A stretch of DNA of 64,000 nt from positions 62,001 through 126,000 of the forward strand of contig NZ_JAFBEO010000004.1 of NCBI RefSeq assembly GCF_016908785.1. The letters are read 5' to 3'. The position numbers were made by a program, and so were the translations under genes. Source of the stretch: Weissella uvarum (GTDB taxonomy: Bacteria; Bacillota; Bacilli; Lactobacillales; Lactobacillaceae). This document shows positions 1 through 8,278 of the stretch, piece by piece. Numbering within the stretch: the first letter of the stretch is position 1; every line of letters begins with the position of its first letter. The notes beneath the pieces are model-generated. The model searched no databases. It was not told the origin of the DNA and saw only the letters and a list, made by a program, of their open reading frames with translations.

Positions 1-1
1 T

Positions 2-472
2 GTTGTGGTGTCACCTGACCATGGTGGGGTGACCCGTGCACGTAAATTAGCAGAACTATTAGGTTCAGAAGAACCCATTGCCATTATTGACAAACGCCGT
101 CCTAAGGCGAACGTCGCTAAAATTATGAATATCATTGGTGATGTTAAGGGAAAGCGTGCCATCATGATTGATGATATGATTGATACCGGTGGTACAATTA
201 CGCAAGGGGCACAAAAGTTAATGGATGAAGGTGCAACAGAAGTATATGTTGTGGCAACACACGCTGTCTTTTCAGATGATGCGCCAGAACGTTTACAAAA
301 TTCATGCTTTAAGAAAGTGATTGTTACTGATTCCATTGCATTACCAGAAGAGAAGAAATTCGATAAATTGGTTCAGGTTTCAACTGCTGATTTGATTGCT
401 GAAACAATCGTTCGTATTAATGAAAATCAGGCGATTTCACCATTGTTTAATAGTCGTTATCACCGTGATTAA
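2..472 (+). CDS. prs: Ribose-phosphate pyrophosphokinase, C-terminal part
   Basis: This is the 3' half of a PRPP synthetase, which makes PRPP from ribose 5-phosphate and ATP for nucleotide, His and Trp synthesis. The reading frame is open at the left edge, so the N-terminal half lies outside the window. Visible motifs are the SPDHGG segment at the start and the PRPP-binding loop with [10 protein letters not shown] near the middle. About 156 codons of a family that usually has about 315-325 residues are present. A strong terminator follows directly, so it is the last gene of its transcript. Confidence 0.95.
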   Translation, partial: VVVSPDHGGVTRARKLAELLGSEEPIAIIDKRRPKANVAKIMNIIGDVKGKRAIMIDDMIDTGGTITQGAQKLMDEGATEVYVVATHAVFSDDAPERLQNSCFKKVIVTDSIALPEEKKFDKLVQVSTADLIAETIVRINENQAISPLFNSRYHRD

Positions 473-473
473 A

Positions 474-508
474 TAAAAGGCATCCATATGTTATGGATGC
501 CTTTTATT
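474..508 (+). terminator. Rho-independent terminator after prs
   Basis: An inverted repeat AAAAGGCATCCATA / TATGGATGCCTTTT with a short loop and a T-rich 3' arm starts just after the prs stop codon. Confidence 0.9.
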
Positions 509-525
509 GTTGTACTAGAAAATGC

Positions 526-554
526 TTGCACATTGCTCAAATAATGTGTACACT
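526..554 (+). promoter_or_regulatory. Promoter of the rpsF-ssb-rpsR operon
   Basis: A -35 element TTGCAC (526-531) and a -10 element TACACT (549-554) are separated by 17 bp. The predicted 5' leader before rpsF is about 75 nt. Confidence 0.6.
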
Positions 555-582
555 TAACTTCTGTGAGTAACGATGAATTTTC

Positions 583-617
583 GTCGTGGCTCCTTGCTGG
601 AAGTACCAGCCATAGAC
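583..617 (+). promoter_or_regulatory. Structured rpsF leader, possible S6:S18 autoregulatory RNA
   Basis: The leader can fold into an outer stem GUCGUGG/CCAU(A)GAC and an inner stem CUGG/CCAG around an AAGUA loop, with a 7-nt 5'-side bulge CUCCUUG at 590-596. The fold ends just before the AAGGAGG ribosome binding site. rpsF leaders in many bacteria carry an RNA bound by the S6:S18 complex. I cannot confirm the conserved bulge sequence here, so the identity is inferred from position and shape. Confidence 0.4.
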
Positions 618-635
618 CAAAAGGAGGAAGATAAA

Positions 636-932
636 ATGGCATACGAACTAACGTACATCATCCGCCCCGACATGGAGGCAGATGCTAAAAAGGCATTGGT
701 TGAACGTTTTGACAAGATTTTGAGTGACAATGGTGCAAACATCATTGACTCAAAAGACTGGTCATCACGCCGTTTCGCATACGAAATTGAAGGATACCGT
801 GAAGGAACATATCATATTGTTAACTTCACTGCCGACGATTCAGCAGCGATTAACGAATTCGATCGTTTGGCTAAGATTTCACAAGACATCTTGCGTCATA
901 TGATCGTTAAGCGCGATGATATCGCACAATAA
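636..932 (+). CDS. rpsF: 30S ribosomal protein S6
   Basis: S6 binds the central domain of 16S rRNA as a heterodimer with S18. The 98-residue protein starts [12 protein letters not shown] and is full length for the family. The start at 636 is chosen because AAGGAGG lies 8-9 bases upstream. A longer in-frame version starting at 573 would run through the leader hairpin and has no homology to S6. The gene is first in the conserved rpsF-ssb-rpsR operon. Confidence 0.97.
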   Translation: MAYELTYIIRPDMEADAKKALVERFDKILSDNGANIIDSKDWSSRRFAYEIEGYREGTYHIVNFTADDSAAINEFDRLAKISQDILRHMIVKRDDIAQ

Positions 933-1000
933 TTAGACCGAGCGTTTAATTATATTGTCACAACTTAGAATTAAGTTGAAATCAGAAAGGAGATTCTCCA

Positions 1001-1573
1001 ATGATTAATCGTGTTGTTTTGGTTGGGCGCTTAACGCGTGATGTTGAATTGCGTTACACGACGTCTGGTACAGCTGTTGGGTCATTTACTTTGGCGGTTA
1101 ACCGTCAATTTACGAATGCTAGCGGTGAACGCGAGGCTGATTTTATTAATTGTGTGATTTGGCGTAAGTCAGCTGAAAACTTTGCGAACTTTACATCGAA
1201 GGGTTCACTAGTTGCAGTTGAAGGACGGATTCAAACACGTAATTACGAAAATCAACAAGGACAACGAGTTTATGTAACTGAAGTTGTTGTTGATAATTTC
1301 TCATTGTTGGAGAGTCGTGCAGAAAGTGAGCAACGTCGTAACTCAACTGATACGAATAATGGTAGTTTTGGTGGTCAAAATAATGGTAACCAAAATTTCC
1401 AGAATAACTCACAAAATAATGCGCAAACTGCAAGTCCATTCGGTACGCAAAATAATACCGGTGGAAATGTGTTTAATGCTTCTGGAGCTAACAACAATCA
1501 GGGGAATGCAAATAATGATCCGTTTGCTGGTGGCCAAGAAGTTGATATCTCTGACGATGACTTACCATTCTAA
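1001..1573 (+). CDS. ssb: Single-stranded DNA-binding protein
   Basis: SSB coats single-stranded DNA in replication, repair and recombination. The 190-residue protein has an N-terminal OB fold (about residues 1-105, beginning [14 protein letters not shown]), a long linker rich in Asn, Gln and Gly (about 115-178), and the acidic tip DISDDDLPF that recruits partner proteins. An AAAGGAGA ribosome binding site precedes the ATG. It lies between rpsF and rpsR as in most Firmicutes. The Asn/Gln-rich linker is the variable part of the family. Confidence 0.97.
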   Translation: MINRVVLVGRLTRDVELRYTTSGTAVGSFTLAVNRQFTNASGEREADFINCVIWRKSAENFANFTSKGSLVAVEGRIQTRNYENQQGQRVYVTEVVVDNFSLLESRAESEQRRNSTDTNNGSFGGQNNGNQNFQNNSQNNAQTASPFGTQNNTGGNVFNASGANNNQGNANNDPFAGGQEVDISDDDLPF

Positions 1574-1622
1574 GTTTGAGTAACTTGTCAAAAGACAAAG
1601 TCTATTTAGGAGGAAATTAATC

Positions 1623-1865
1623 ATGGCACAACAACGTCGTGGTGGCGCACCTCGTCGCCGTCGTAAGGTTGACTTCATTGCAGCCAACCATATCGAATAT
1701 GTGGATTACAAGGATACAGAATTGTTGGAACGTTTCATTTCAGAACGTGGTAAGATCTTGCCTCGTCGTGTAACTGGAACTTCAGCAAAGAACCAACGCA
1801 AGGTAACAACTGCTATCAAGCGTGCACGTATCATGGGTCTTTTGCCTTTCGTTGCAGAAGACTAA
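1623..1865 (+). CDS. rpsR: 30S ribosomal protein S18
   Basis: S18 partners S6 on the 30S platform. The 80-residue basic protein has an Arg-rich N-terminus ([11 protein letters not shown]) and the conserved [20 protein letters not shown] region. It has no zinc-binding CXXC pattern, so it looks like the zinc-independent form. An AGGAGG site precedes it, and a terminator ends the operon right after it. Confidence 0.97.
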   Translation: MAQQRRGGAPRRRRKVDFIAANHIEYVDYKDTELLERFISERGKILPRRVTGTSAKNQRKVTTAIKRARIMGLLPFVAED

Positions 1866-1868
1866 TGT

Positions 1869-1901
1869 AAAAAGAGTGAACTTCGGTTCGCTCTTTTTTA
1901 T
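1869..1901 (+). terminator. Terminator of rpsF-ssb-rpsR operon
   Basis: The stem AAAAAGAGTGAAC / GTTCGCTCTTTTT closes on a TTCG tetraloop and is followed by further T residues. Confidence 0.92.
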
Positions 1902-1927
1902 TTGTCTAAAAAAACTATTGAAGCATA

Positions 1928-1961
1928 AAAAAACACCAGTTCCGAAGAACTGGTGTTTTAA
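1928..1961 (-). terminator. Terminator of the downstream tRNA-Lys copy
   Basis: The perfect stem AACACCAGTTC / GAACTGGTGTT has a 4-nt loop. Read on the - strand it ends in a run of T, directly after the 3' end of the tRNA gene. Confidence 0.88.
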
Positions 1962-1965
1962 GTAG

Positions 1966-2038
1966 TGGACAGACAGGGGCTCGAACCCTGGACCCACGGA
2001 TTAAGAGTCCGTTGCTCTACCAACTGAGCTATCTGTCC
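1966..2038 (-). tRNA. tRNA-Lys (anticodon CUU), copy 1
   Basis: The 73-nt cloverleaf has acceptor stem GGACAGA/TCTGTCC, D arm GCTCAGTTGGTAGAGC, and anticodon stem ACGGA/TCCGT around loop CTCTTAA. That places CTT at positions 34-36, which reads AAG (Lys). The T arm carries GGTTCGA. The 3' CCA is not encoded. It has its own promoter and terminator and is the more distal of two near-identical copies. Confidence 0.95.
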
Positions 2039-2070
2039 AAATGTTTATCGCTATCGCAACAACAGATAAT

Positions 2071-2099
2071 ACTATAACATCGTTTTGGAGATGGTGCAA
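2071..2099 (-). promoter_or_regulatory. Promoter of tRNA-Lys copy 1
   Basis: On the - strand, -35 TTGCAC (2099-2094), a 17-bp spacer and -10 TATAGT (2076-2071) lie about 35 bp before the tRNA. Confidence 0.75.
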
Positions 2100-2195
2100 G
2101 GGGTTTTCTGAAATTTTTTATCACAAAGCAATATTGGTTGCTAAAAATAGTTAAAAGATTTAAGTTGGCTTTACCGGTAGAGCTGTTAAAGCACA

Positions 2196-2228
2196 AAAAA
2201 ACACCAGTTCCGAAGAATTGGTGTTTTA
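2196..2228 (-). terminator. Terminator of tRNA-Lys copy 2
   Basis: This is the same hairpin as at 1928-1961 with one C-to-T change in the 3' arm, giving a G-U pair. It ends in T residues on the - strand. Confidence 0.87.
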
Positions 2229-2233
2229 AGAAG

Positions 2234-2306
2234 TGGACAGACAGGGGCTCGAACCCTGGACCCACGGATTAAGAGTCCGTTGCTCTACCAACTGAGCTAT
2301 CTGTCC
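2234..2306 (-). tRNA. tRNA-Lys (anticodon CUU), copy 2
   Basis: The 73-nt gene is identical in sequence to the copy at 1966-2038, with anticodon CTT in loop CTCTTAA. It has separate promoter and terminator elements. CCA is not encoded. Confidence 0.95.
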
Positions 2307-2338
2307 AAATGTTTGTCGCTATCGCAACAACAGATAAT

Positions 2339-2367
2339 AATATACCATCGATTTGAGATTCATGCAA
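2339..2367 (-). promoter_or_regulatory. Promoter of tRNA-Lys copy 2
   Basis: On the - strand, -35 TTGCAT (2367-2362) and -10 TATATT (2344-2339) are separated by 17 bp. The arrangement matches copy 1, with sequence drift in the spacer. Confidence 0.72.
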
Positions 2368-2508
2368 GCCCTATTTGTGTTTTTTTCAAAATTGGGTCAG
2401 AAACTCTCTCGGCGTGCATATAGTCAAAGGCTGTGTTTTTTGGTAAACTAGCCTATGTATCATGAACTTTAAATTCGTAATCATATGATTAGCGTAACAT
2501 GAACATGT

Positions 2509-2545
2509 TATAATAATAAGCATATAAACCTACCCATAAAGGGGG
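2509..2545 (+). promoter_or_regulatory. walR -10 element and G-rich ribosome binding site
   Basis: An extended -10 (TGTTATAAT, TATAAT at 2509-2514) leads to a short leader. The ribosome binding site is AAAGGGGGA (GGGGG at 2541-2545), with CCC at 2532-2534 a few bases upstream that could pair with it. No good -35 is visible. The preceding 200 bp (2307-2508) holds the tRNA promoter and otherwise nothing I recognise. Confidence 0.55.
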
Positions 2546-2553
2546 ATAATGAA

Positions 2554-3267
2554 ATGACTAAAATCTTAGTAGTCGATGATGAAAAACCAATCTCGGATAT
2601 TATTAAATTTAATTTGACCAAAGAGGGCTATGATGTTGTCACAGCCATGGATGGACAAGAAGCATTAGATAAGTTTGATGAAGAAGATCCTGATTTAGTA
2701 TTACTTGATCAAATGTTGCCAGAAGTTGAAGGGACTGAAGTACTACGTCAAATTAGAACTAAGTCACAAACACCGGTAATTATGGTTACAGCTAAGGATT
2801 CTGAAATCGATAAAGTCTTAGGTCTTGAAATGGGTGCGGATGATTACGTTACTAAGCCATTTTCAAATCGTGAACTGTTAGCGCGTGTTAAAGCTAATTT
2901 GCGCCGTCAAACACCTGCGACGCCTAGCGAAATGACTGATGGAGATACCGATGATATTAAGGTTGGACCATTGGTTATTCATCCAGATGCCTATATGGTA
3001 TCAAAAGATGGTGAAGACATTGAATTAACCCATCGTGAATTTGAATTGCTTTATCACTTGGCTAAGCATATTGGACAAGTCATGACGCGTGATGATTTAT
3101 TGCAAACGGTGTGGGGGTATGACTATTTCGGAGATGTCCGGACGGTTGATGTAACGGTTCGACGGATTCGTGAAAAGATTGAAGAAACTCCTAGCCATCC
3201 GCAAATTTTAATGACGCGGCGTGGCGTTGGCTATTATTTGAAGCCAGCGGAAGAAGCACAATCATAA
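2554..3267 (+). CDS. walR: Cell-wall response regulator WalR (YycF)
   Basis: WalR is the OmpR/PhoB-type transcription factor of the essential WalRK system that controls wall hydrolases in low-GC Gram-positives. The 237-residue protein has a receiver domain (about 1-118) with acidic pocket DD at 8-9, phosphoacceptor Asp52 (LLDQMLP) and Lys101 region TKPF. A C-terminal winged helix (about 135-232) includes the [20 protein letters not shown] recognition region. Length matches the family. It is first in the operon walR-walK-walH-walI-walJ. Confidence 0.97.
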   Translation: MTKILVVDDEKPISDIIKFNLTKEGYDVVTAMDGQEALDKFDEEDPDLVLLDQMLPEVEGTEVLRQIRTKSQTPVIMVTAKDSEIDKVLGLEMGADDYVTKPFSNRELLARVKANLRRQTPATPSEMTDGDTDDIKVGPLVIHPDAYMVSKDGEDIELTHREFELLYHLAKHIGQVMTRDDLLQTVWGYDYFGDVRTVDVTVRRIREKIEETPSHPQILMTRRGVGYYLKPAEEAQS

Positions 3268-3360
3268 TGATGAGATAATGTTGAGCGGGTGCTTTGTTTT
3301 GAATACAGGGTACGCGCTTATTTTTATGAAACTATTCAAAAAAGAAAGAAGCTTGTTTCC

Positions 3361-5238
3361 ATGCAACAACCAAAAAAACAAAAATCTAGAAAAAGCTTTT
3401 TTTCGTCGATTCATTTTAAGATTGCCTTAGTTTTCACGTTAACGCTATTGGTAACTTTAGAAGTTGTCGGCGCTTTTTTCGTGAAACAGTTGGAACGGCA
3501 AAGTTTAGATACGGTTAAGAGCCAAATCACACTTAAGCCATATGCCACAGATACATTGACTGAAGCTTTGACCAGTTCAGATAATCACGATGAAGTGAAT
3601 GAAAAAATATATAAGGTGCTCAATTCGATTAATAATCCGGCCATTAGTGACTTTACGGTGGTGGATTCCAATGGTGTGATTCGTGGAACGAATGATGTTA
3701 ATAACCAAGATAATATTAATCGAAAAACTACGGACTCAAATGTTAAAGCTGCTTTGGCAGGAACTAAATATAATAAAAGCCCGATTGAAGAACATGCCGG
3801 TAAACGTTATCAAGTTGTCATCCGACCATTGGTGAATAATCGATCGACTGATAATCGCATTGTTGGGGTTGTGGTTGTTCGTGCTAATTTGGAGCCGACG
3901 TATAAGAGTCTGAATAATATCTCCCTTATCTTTTTCTCAGCAGCTTTCTTGGCAATTTTGTTGGGATTAGTGATGTCGATTATTATTTCGCAAGGTTTGG
4001 CTAAGCCAATTACTGAAATCAATGATCGCACATTGCGGATTGCGCAGGGAGATTATTCTGGTGAAATTCAAGTTCGGTCAAATGATGAAATCAGTCAGTT
4101 GGCTGAAAACGTGAATATCTTGGCTTTGCGGATTGAAGAGACTACAAATTCAATTGATTTTGAACGACGACGCTTGGATTCAGTGCTTGAATATATGACA
4201 GACGGCGTTATTGCGACCGATCGGCGTGGAAGCATCAATATGATTAATTCAACAGCGGTACGTGATTTAAATCTTGATGATGGTGAAAGTGCCATCGGTA
4301 AGTCAATTTTGGATGTTCTGCACATTGATGGTAAAGAAAGTTTGCGTGATTTAGTTGAGAGTCCACATGAATTATCATTGGACTTTAGTGATAATCAACG
4401 TGAACTTTACTTGCAAGCTTATTTTAGCTTGATTCAACGTTCTTCAGGTTTTGTTTCTGGAATTGTTGTTGTGCTACATGATGTAACAGAGCAGTATCGG
4501 ATTGATGCGGAACGTCGTCAATTCGTTTCGAATGTGTCACACGAGCTTCGAACGCCACTAACTTCGGTGAAGTCTTATGTTGATGCATTGCAAGAAGGCG
4601 CCATTGATGATCCACAATTAGCTCATAACTTCCTTGATGTGATTCAAGATGAGACAACCCGTATGATTCATATGGTGAATGATTTACTTGAGTTGTCACG
4701 GATGGATTCTGGCACAATGCAGGTTGAAAATGAATTCGTGAATATTGCTGAATTATTCAATTATATTTTGGATCGTTTTGACATGATTATTGCGAATGAT
4801 GAGCAACCTGAAAAGACATATTCGATTCATCGTGAAATTCCAAAGAGTGAGATTTGGGTTGAACTAGATCCTTCAAAGTTCACGCAAGTGATTGATAACA
4901 TTATGAATAATGCGATTAAGTATTCACCAGATGGTGGAGTGATTACTGCCAAAATGGATGATGAGCAAACGGATGTCGTATTGAGTATTGCTGACCAAGG
5001 ATTGGGAATTCCAAACAAGGATGTAAACCATGTCTTTGATCGTTTCTTCCGGGTTGATAAAGCGCGTTCGCGGGCACAAGGTGGAACTGGTTTGGGCTTG
5101 GCAATTTCTAAGGAAATTATTGAACGCTTCGGCGGTAAAATCTGGGTTGAATCAGTTGAAGGCCAAGGCTCAACCTTCTTCATTTCATTACCATATGAAC
5201 CATATGTAATTGATGACGAGGATGACTGGGATGATTAA
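3361..5238 (+). CDS. walK: Cell-wall sensor histidine kinase WalK (YycG)
   Basis: WalK phosphorylates WalR. From Met at 3361 the protein has 625 residues. It has TM1 (about 19-42), an extracytoplasmic Cache/PAS-like domain, TM2 (187-210), HAMP (211-261), a cytoplasmic PAS (about 271-376), HisKA with the phospho-His in SNVSHELRTPL (His394), and a HATPase domain with N, G1 (DQGLGIP) and G2 (GTGLGLAIS) boxes. A GTG at 3289 would add 24 residues lacking similarity. The AAAGAAAGAAG before 3361 is only a moderate ribosome binding site, so the start is not certain. Confidence 0.95.
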   Translation: MQQPKKQKSRKSFFSSIHFKIALVFTLTLLVTLEVVGAFFVKQLERQSLDTVKSQITLKPYATDTLTEALTSSDNHDEVNEKIYKVLNSINNPAISDFTVVDSNGVIRGTNDVNNQDNINRKTTDSNVKAALAGTKYNKSPIEEHAGKRYQVVIRPLVNNRSTDNRIVGVVVVRANLEPTYKSLNNISLIFFSAAFLAILLGLVMSIIISQGLAKPITEINDRTLRIAQGDYSGEIQVRSNDEISQLAENVNILALRIEETTNSIDFERRRLDSVLEYMTDGVIATDRRGSINMINSTAVRDLNLDDGESAIGKSILDVLHIDGKESLRDLVESPHELSLDFSDNQRELYLQAYFSLIQRSSGFVSGIVVVLHDVTEQYRIDAERRQFVSNVSHELRTPLTSVKSYVDALQEGAIDDPQLAHNFLDVIQDETTRMIHMVNDLLELSRMDSGTMQVENEFVNIAELFNYILDRFDMIIANDEQPEKTYSIHREIPKSEIWVELDPSKFTQVIDNIMNNAIKYSPDGGVITAKMDDEQTDVVLSIADQGLGIPNKDVNHVFDRFFRVDKARSRAQGGTGLGLAISKEIIERFGGKIWVESVEGQGSTFFISLPYEPYVIDDEDDWDD

Positions 5239-6571
5239 ATTAATAAAAAATATTTGGTTTGGCCTAGGTCGTTTCATTAAACGTTATGGGTTGGGGATTT
5301 CAGTAACAATTTTAGTTGGTATTAGTATCGTACTTTCAGCTTTATTATGGTATAGCGTTAGTAATCCAGGTGAAATGGATGCGCGCCAAGAGCAACAAGA
5401 AGGGGCAAAAAAGATTGTTGCTAATAAACCAATTCAAGCGGTATATGATACAGATCGTTTGATTTTAAATCATAACCATAAGATGACATATGTCGTGAAT
5501 TATCGCGGCCTTGCCAATGCCGTCTCACAGCAAGCCTATACTTGGAAGGTTGATCCTGTTAAGAGCAAAACTTATTCTAAAAAGGCATATGTGGAACAAA
5601 TAGCCTCCGATAATCATGTTGTGTTGGGGTATCCCGATGATGTTGCGGGCGAAATTGTGAATAAAGACTTCAAGAGTGATTTGAAGTTTCCTAAGAATAC
5701 TGCAATTAATCAGGTCGTTGTTCCATTAAATGGTGAAGGGGCAATTTTGTTTGGTGATGATAAGCATCATAAAATTTACCGTGCCAAGTTAAAAACTACT
5801 GAGCGACCAATTAAATATAAAAAGCCGACGAATACGGTTGATGTGAAATTAATTTGGCGGAATGGTAAGACGCAATCGTTTAGTACCTCGCCAATTCATA
5901 TTGAGAAACGTAGTTACTTGCTAGAATCAAGCAAAATCGGTGATGTTACGCAAAATGTGTTTGAAGGAACCAATAATTCGCCGAAGGTGACAACGCAGGG
6001 AGATAAAACAACCTATCGCTCCGGTAATCGTCAATTAACATTGAATCAAAAAACGGGTGGGTTAACTTTGAACGCCTATTTGAATCAAAAGACGCCCCAT
6101 GCGTTATCTAAAAAAGATATGTTAAGTTATCGTTGGTTAACTGCACGGACAACCATTCCCGAAAATATGTATTATTTTGAAACTGATAATCATGGGCGTG
6201 ATTTAAATTATCGTTTGTATTCAGATGGCTTACCAATCTTTAATCACGATGTTGCGAGTTTGGTAAAGGTAGCTTTCAATCAGAACCAACAAGTTGAAGT
6301 ACGCTTCTCTAAGTTTTCAATTCAAGTGCCACTACCTCAGCATGAAAATCGCATGGTGACCTTACCAGATGAGGGGACGGCTACGAAGAAAGTTGAAAGT
6401 TACGGTGTTAAGGCTGACGAAATCCAAGATTTACGGGTTGGTTATGAATGGGTCAACCAAGGTAATCCGGACTTTGTAAATCTGAACCCGCAGTGGTTTG
6501 TTAAGACGAATGGGCGTTGGTTGCCTGTTGATCAACGGCTTAAGGCGTATAAGGATGGTGGCGTCGAATGA
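5231..6571 (+). CDS. walH: WalRK regulatory protein WalH (YycH)
   Basis: WalH is a membrane-anchored protein that binds WalK with WalI and tunes its activity (known from Bacillus and Staphylococcus). The protein of about 446 residues has a short cytoplasmic start, one TM helix (about residues 15-38 of the 5231 form) and a large extracytoplasmic YycH domain. In-frame starts exist at 5210 (TTG), 5213, 5222 and 5231. I prefer 5231 because GAGG sits 9 bases upstream. The gene overlaps the walK end and ends in an ATGA overlap with walI. Confidence 0.92.
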   Translation: MIKLIKNIWFGLGRFIKRYGLGISVTILVGISIVLSALLWYSVSNPGEMDARQEQQEGAKKIVANKPIQAVYDTDRLILNHNHKMTYVVNYRGLANAVSQQAYTWKVDPVKSKTYSKKAYVEQIASDNHVVLGYPDDVAGEIVNKDFKSDLKFPKNTAINQVVVPLNGEGAILFGDDKHHKIYRAKLKTTERPIKYKKPTNTVDVKLIWRNGKTQSFSTSPIHIEKRSYLLESSKIGDVTQNVFEGTNNSPKVTTQGDKTTYRSGNRQLTLNQKTGGLTLNAYLNQKTPHALSKKDMLSYRWLTARTTIPENMYYFETDNHGRDLNYRLYSDGLPIFNHDVASLVKVAFNQNQQVEVRFSKFSIQVPLPQHENRMVTLPDEGTATKKVESYGVKADEIQDLRVGYEWVNQGNPDFVNLNPQWFVKTNGRWLPVDQRLKAYKDGGVE

Positions 6572-7395
6572 ATCTGAAAAAAATTCTATGGGCTTTTTTC
6601 TACACATTCTTAGTGCTAGATATTGTCTTGATCTATCAATGGGTCGTGGTAAACCGTCCGTTGACCGATCCTGGATCAAGCCAAAGCGTTAAAAAAGAGA
6701 TGCAGATGGATGGTATTAAATATCATCATATGGATTCTAAGCCACTCTCAGGGGCCTATTTATCTGCGGATGAAGATAATGCGCTGTATGGACAACGTTA
6801 TCGGATTAGTGGTGCGTTTTCGGCAACTAAATCAGGCAACACATTAGTTGCTACACCTAAAAAGCCGGTTAACCTTGGGCATACACGGGCACAGGCCATT
6901 GCTAAGCTCAAAAAAATGATGTTGGATAAAAACGCGGTTATTGATGGGAGCGAGTATCAATATGATCGTTTCATGACTGATTATTTGAATGAGAAGCAAA
7001 ACGCATCGGGTGATGGTTTTCAAGCTGTCTTTAGTCAACGGGCTCGTCCGGACGTGACGGGAAAAGTTTTCTCAACGGCACGAGCACGCATACAATTTAC
7101 CGTGGATGAAAATTATAATTTGAAAAACTATACCCAAACCCATGTTAATCATGTCGAAAAGTTGCGGGATATTTCATCGCTGATTAGTGAAGAAGATGCA
7201 CTAATTAATGCTTATCAGTATAATGAAATCCCCAATAACAGTGTGGTGCAATCAAGCCAGTTAAATTATATGATTTTTAAAATGGTGCGTGGAGATGTCA
7301 TTTACGTCCCTGTGTGGTCATTTGTGATTAAAAATAATGCAAATGAAGTTTCAACAATTTCGATTAATGCGATGAATGGAGCTTTAATGCATTAA
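6568..7395 (+). CDS. walI: WalRK regulatory protein WalI (YycI)
   Basis: WalI works with WalH in the membrane complex that modulates WalK. The 275-residue protein has an N-terminal TM helix (about 7-27, IVLIYQWVV region) and a YycI/YycH-like extracytoplasmic domain. The start codon shares the ATGA overlap with walH, so translation is probably coupled. The sequence is poorly conserved, and the assignment rests on topology, length and operon position. Confidence 0.9.
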   Translation: MNLKKILWAFFYTFLVLDIVLIYQWVVVNRPLTDPGSSQSVKKEMQMDGIKYHHMDSKPLSGAYLSADEDNALYGQRYRISGAFSATKSGNTLVATPKKPVNLGHTRAQAIAKLKKMMLDKNAVIDGSEYQYDRFMTDYLNEKQNASGDGFQAVFSQRARPDVTGKVFSTARARIQFTVDENYNLKNYTQTHVNHVEKLRDISSLISEEDALINAYQYNEIPNNSVVQSSQLNYMIFKMVRGDVIYVPVWSFVIKNNANEVSTISINAMNGALMH

Positions 7396-7419
7396 ACTTG
7401 TGTTTAGAAAGAAGATACA

Positions 7420-8220
7420 ATGGCGAGTGATTTTAAAGTATCGATGTTAGCATCGAGTAGTTCAGGAAATGTGACCTACATTGAAACGCCTGAACATAAG
7501 GTGTTGGTAGATGCCGGCTTGTCCGGTAAAAAAATAGCAGATTTAATGGGACAGATTGACCGTAATTTGCAAGATGTCGATGCCATTTTTGTGACGCATG
7601 AACATAGTGATCATATTGCAGGGGTAGGCGTTCTCGCTCGAAAATATGGGATGGATGTCTATGCTAATGCGAAAACTTGGTCGGTCATGCAAAATAAGAT
7701 TGGTAAAGTCAAACCAGAACAAGTGCACGTATTTGAGCCCAATCAAACGCAACTGATGGGCGATTTAGACGTTGAAAGTTTTTCGGTGTCACATGACGCA
7801 ATTGATCCACAATTTTATGCTTTCCATCATGCTGGTAAAACCTTTGCGATGTTGACTGACACTGGTTATATGAATGATATTAGTCGGAGCATGTTAAAAG
7901 ACGCAGATACGGTTTTGATGGAAGCCAATCATGATTATGATATGTTGCGGATGGGAAGTTATGCTTGGCCCTTAAAACAAAGAATTTTGAGTGATCGTGG
8001 GCACTTATCAAATGAAGATGGCGCTTTAGCCATCGCCGATATTGTTGGACAACATACTAAAAATGTTTACTTGGGACATTTAAGTCCTGAAAATAATGAA
8101 AAAGCGTTAGCGCATCTAACTGTGACCGATGTTTTACAGTCTAAAGATCTTGGCGTTGACCATGACTTCTTTTTACATGACACATCGCCACTAGCCGCGA
8201 CACGCTTACAAGAAATTTAA
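7420..8220 (+). CDS. walJ: MBL-fold hydrolase WalJ (YycJ)
   Basis: This is a cytosolic metallo-beta-lactamase-fold protein of the YycJ family, thought to be a nuclease and linked to cell-wall and DNA-replication phenotypes. The 266-residue protein carries the metal motif THEHSDH (about 66-72), further His residues (SHDA, GHLS) and the Asp of LTDTGYM. An AGAAAGAAG site precedes the ATG. It is the last of the walR operon genes before htrA. Confidence 0.94.
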   Translation: MASDFKVSMLASSSSGNVTYIETPEHKVLVDAGLSGKKIADLMGQIDRNLQDVDAIFVTHEHSDHIAGVGVLARKYGMDVYANAKTWSVMQNKIGKVKPEQVHVFEPNQTQLMGDLDVESFSVSHDAIDPQFYAFHHAGKTFAMLTDTGYMNDISRSMLKDADTVLMEANHDYDMLRMGSYAWPLKQRILSDRGHLSNEDGALAIADIVGQHTKNVYLGHLSPENNEKALAHLTVTDVLQSKDLGVDHDFFLHDTSPLAATRLQEI

Positions 8221-8278
8221 GCTACCGCAAAGCGGGCTTGTTATACTAAATTGTAAAAGCAATCAAGGAGACAAGGTC

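Larger units (their letters stand above)
1922..2345 (-). repeat. Tandem duplication of a whole tRNA-Lys transcription unit
   Basis: Two units (about 1922-2076 and 2190-2344) share the terminator hairpin, the identical tRNA and the 5' flank through the -10 region. The stretch between tRNA and promoter differs at a single visible base (TTTATCGC versus TTTGTCGC). The sequence between the units is unrelated AT-rich DNA. Confidence 0.85.

Noticed and set aside
554-745. Short - strand ORF over the rpsF leader
   Set aside because: It is antisense to rpsF, has no recognisable domain and no ribosome binding site.
8236-8260. TGTTAT and TGTAAA near the htrA promoter as a third WalR box
   Set aside because: The spacer between the half-sites is 7 bp instead of 5, so the half-sites are not in phase.
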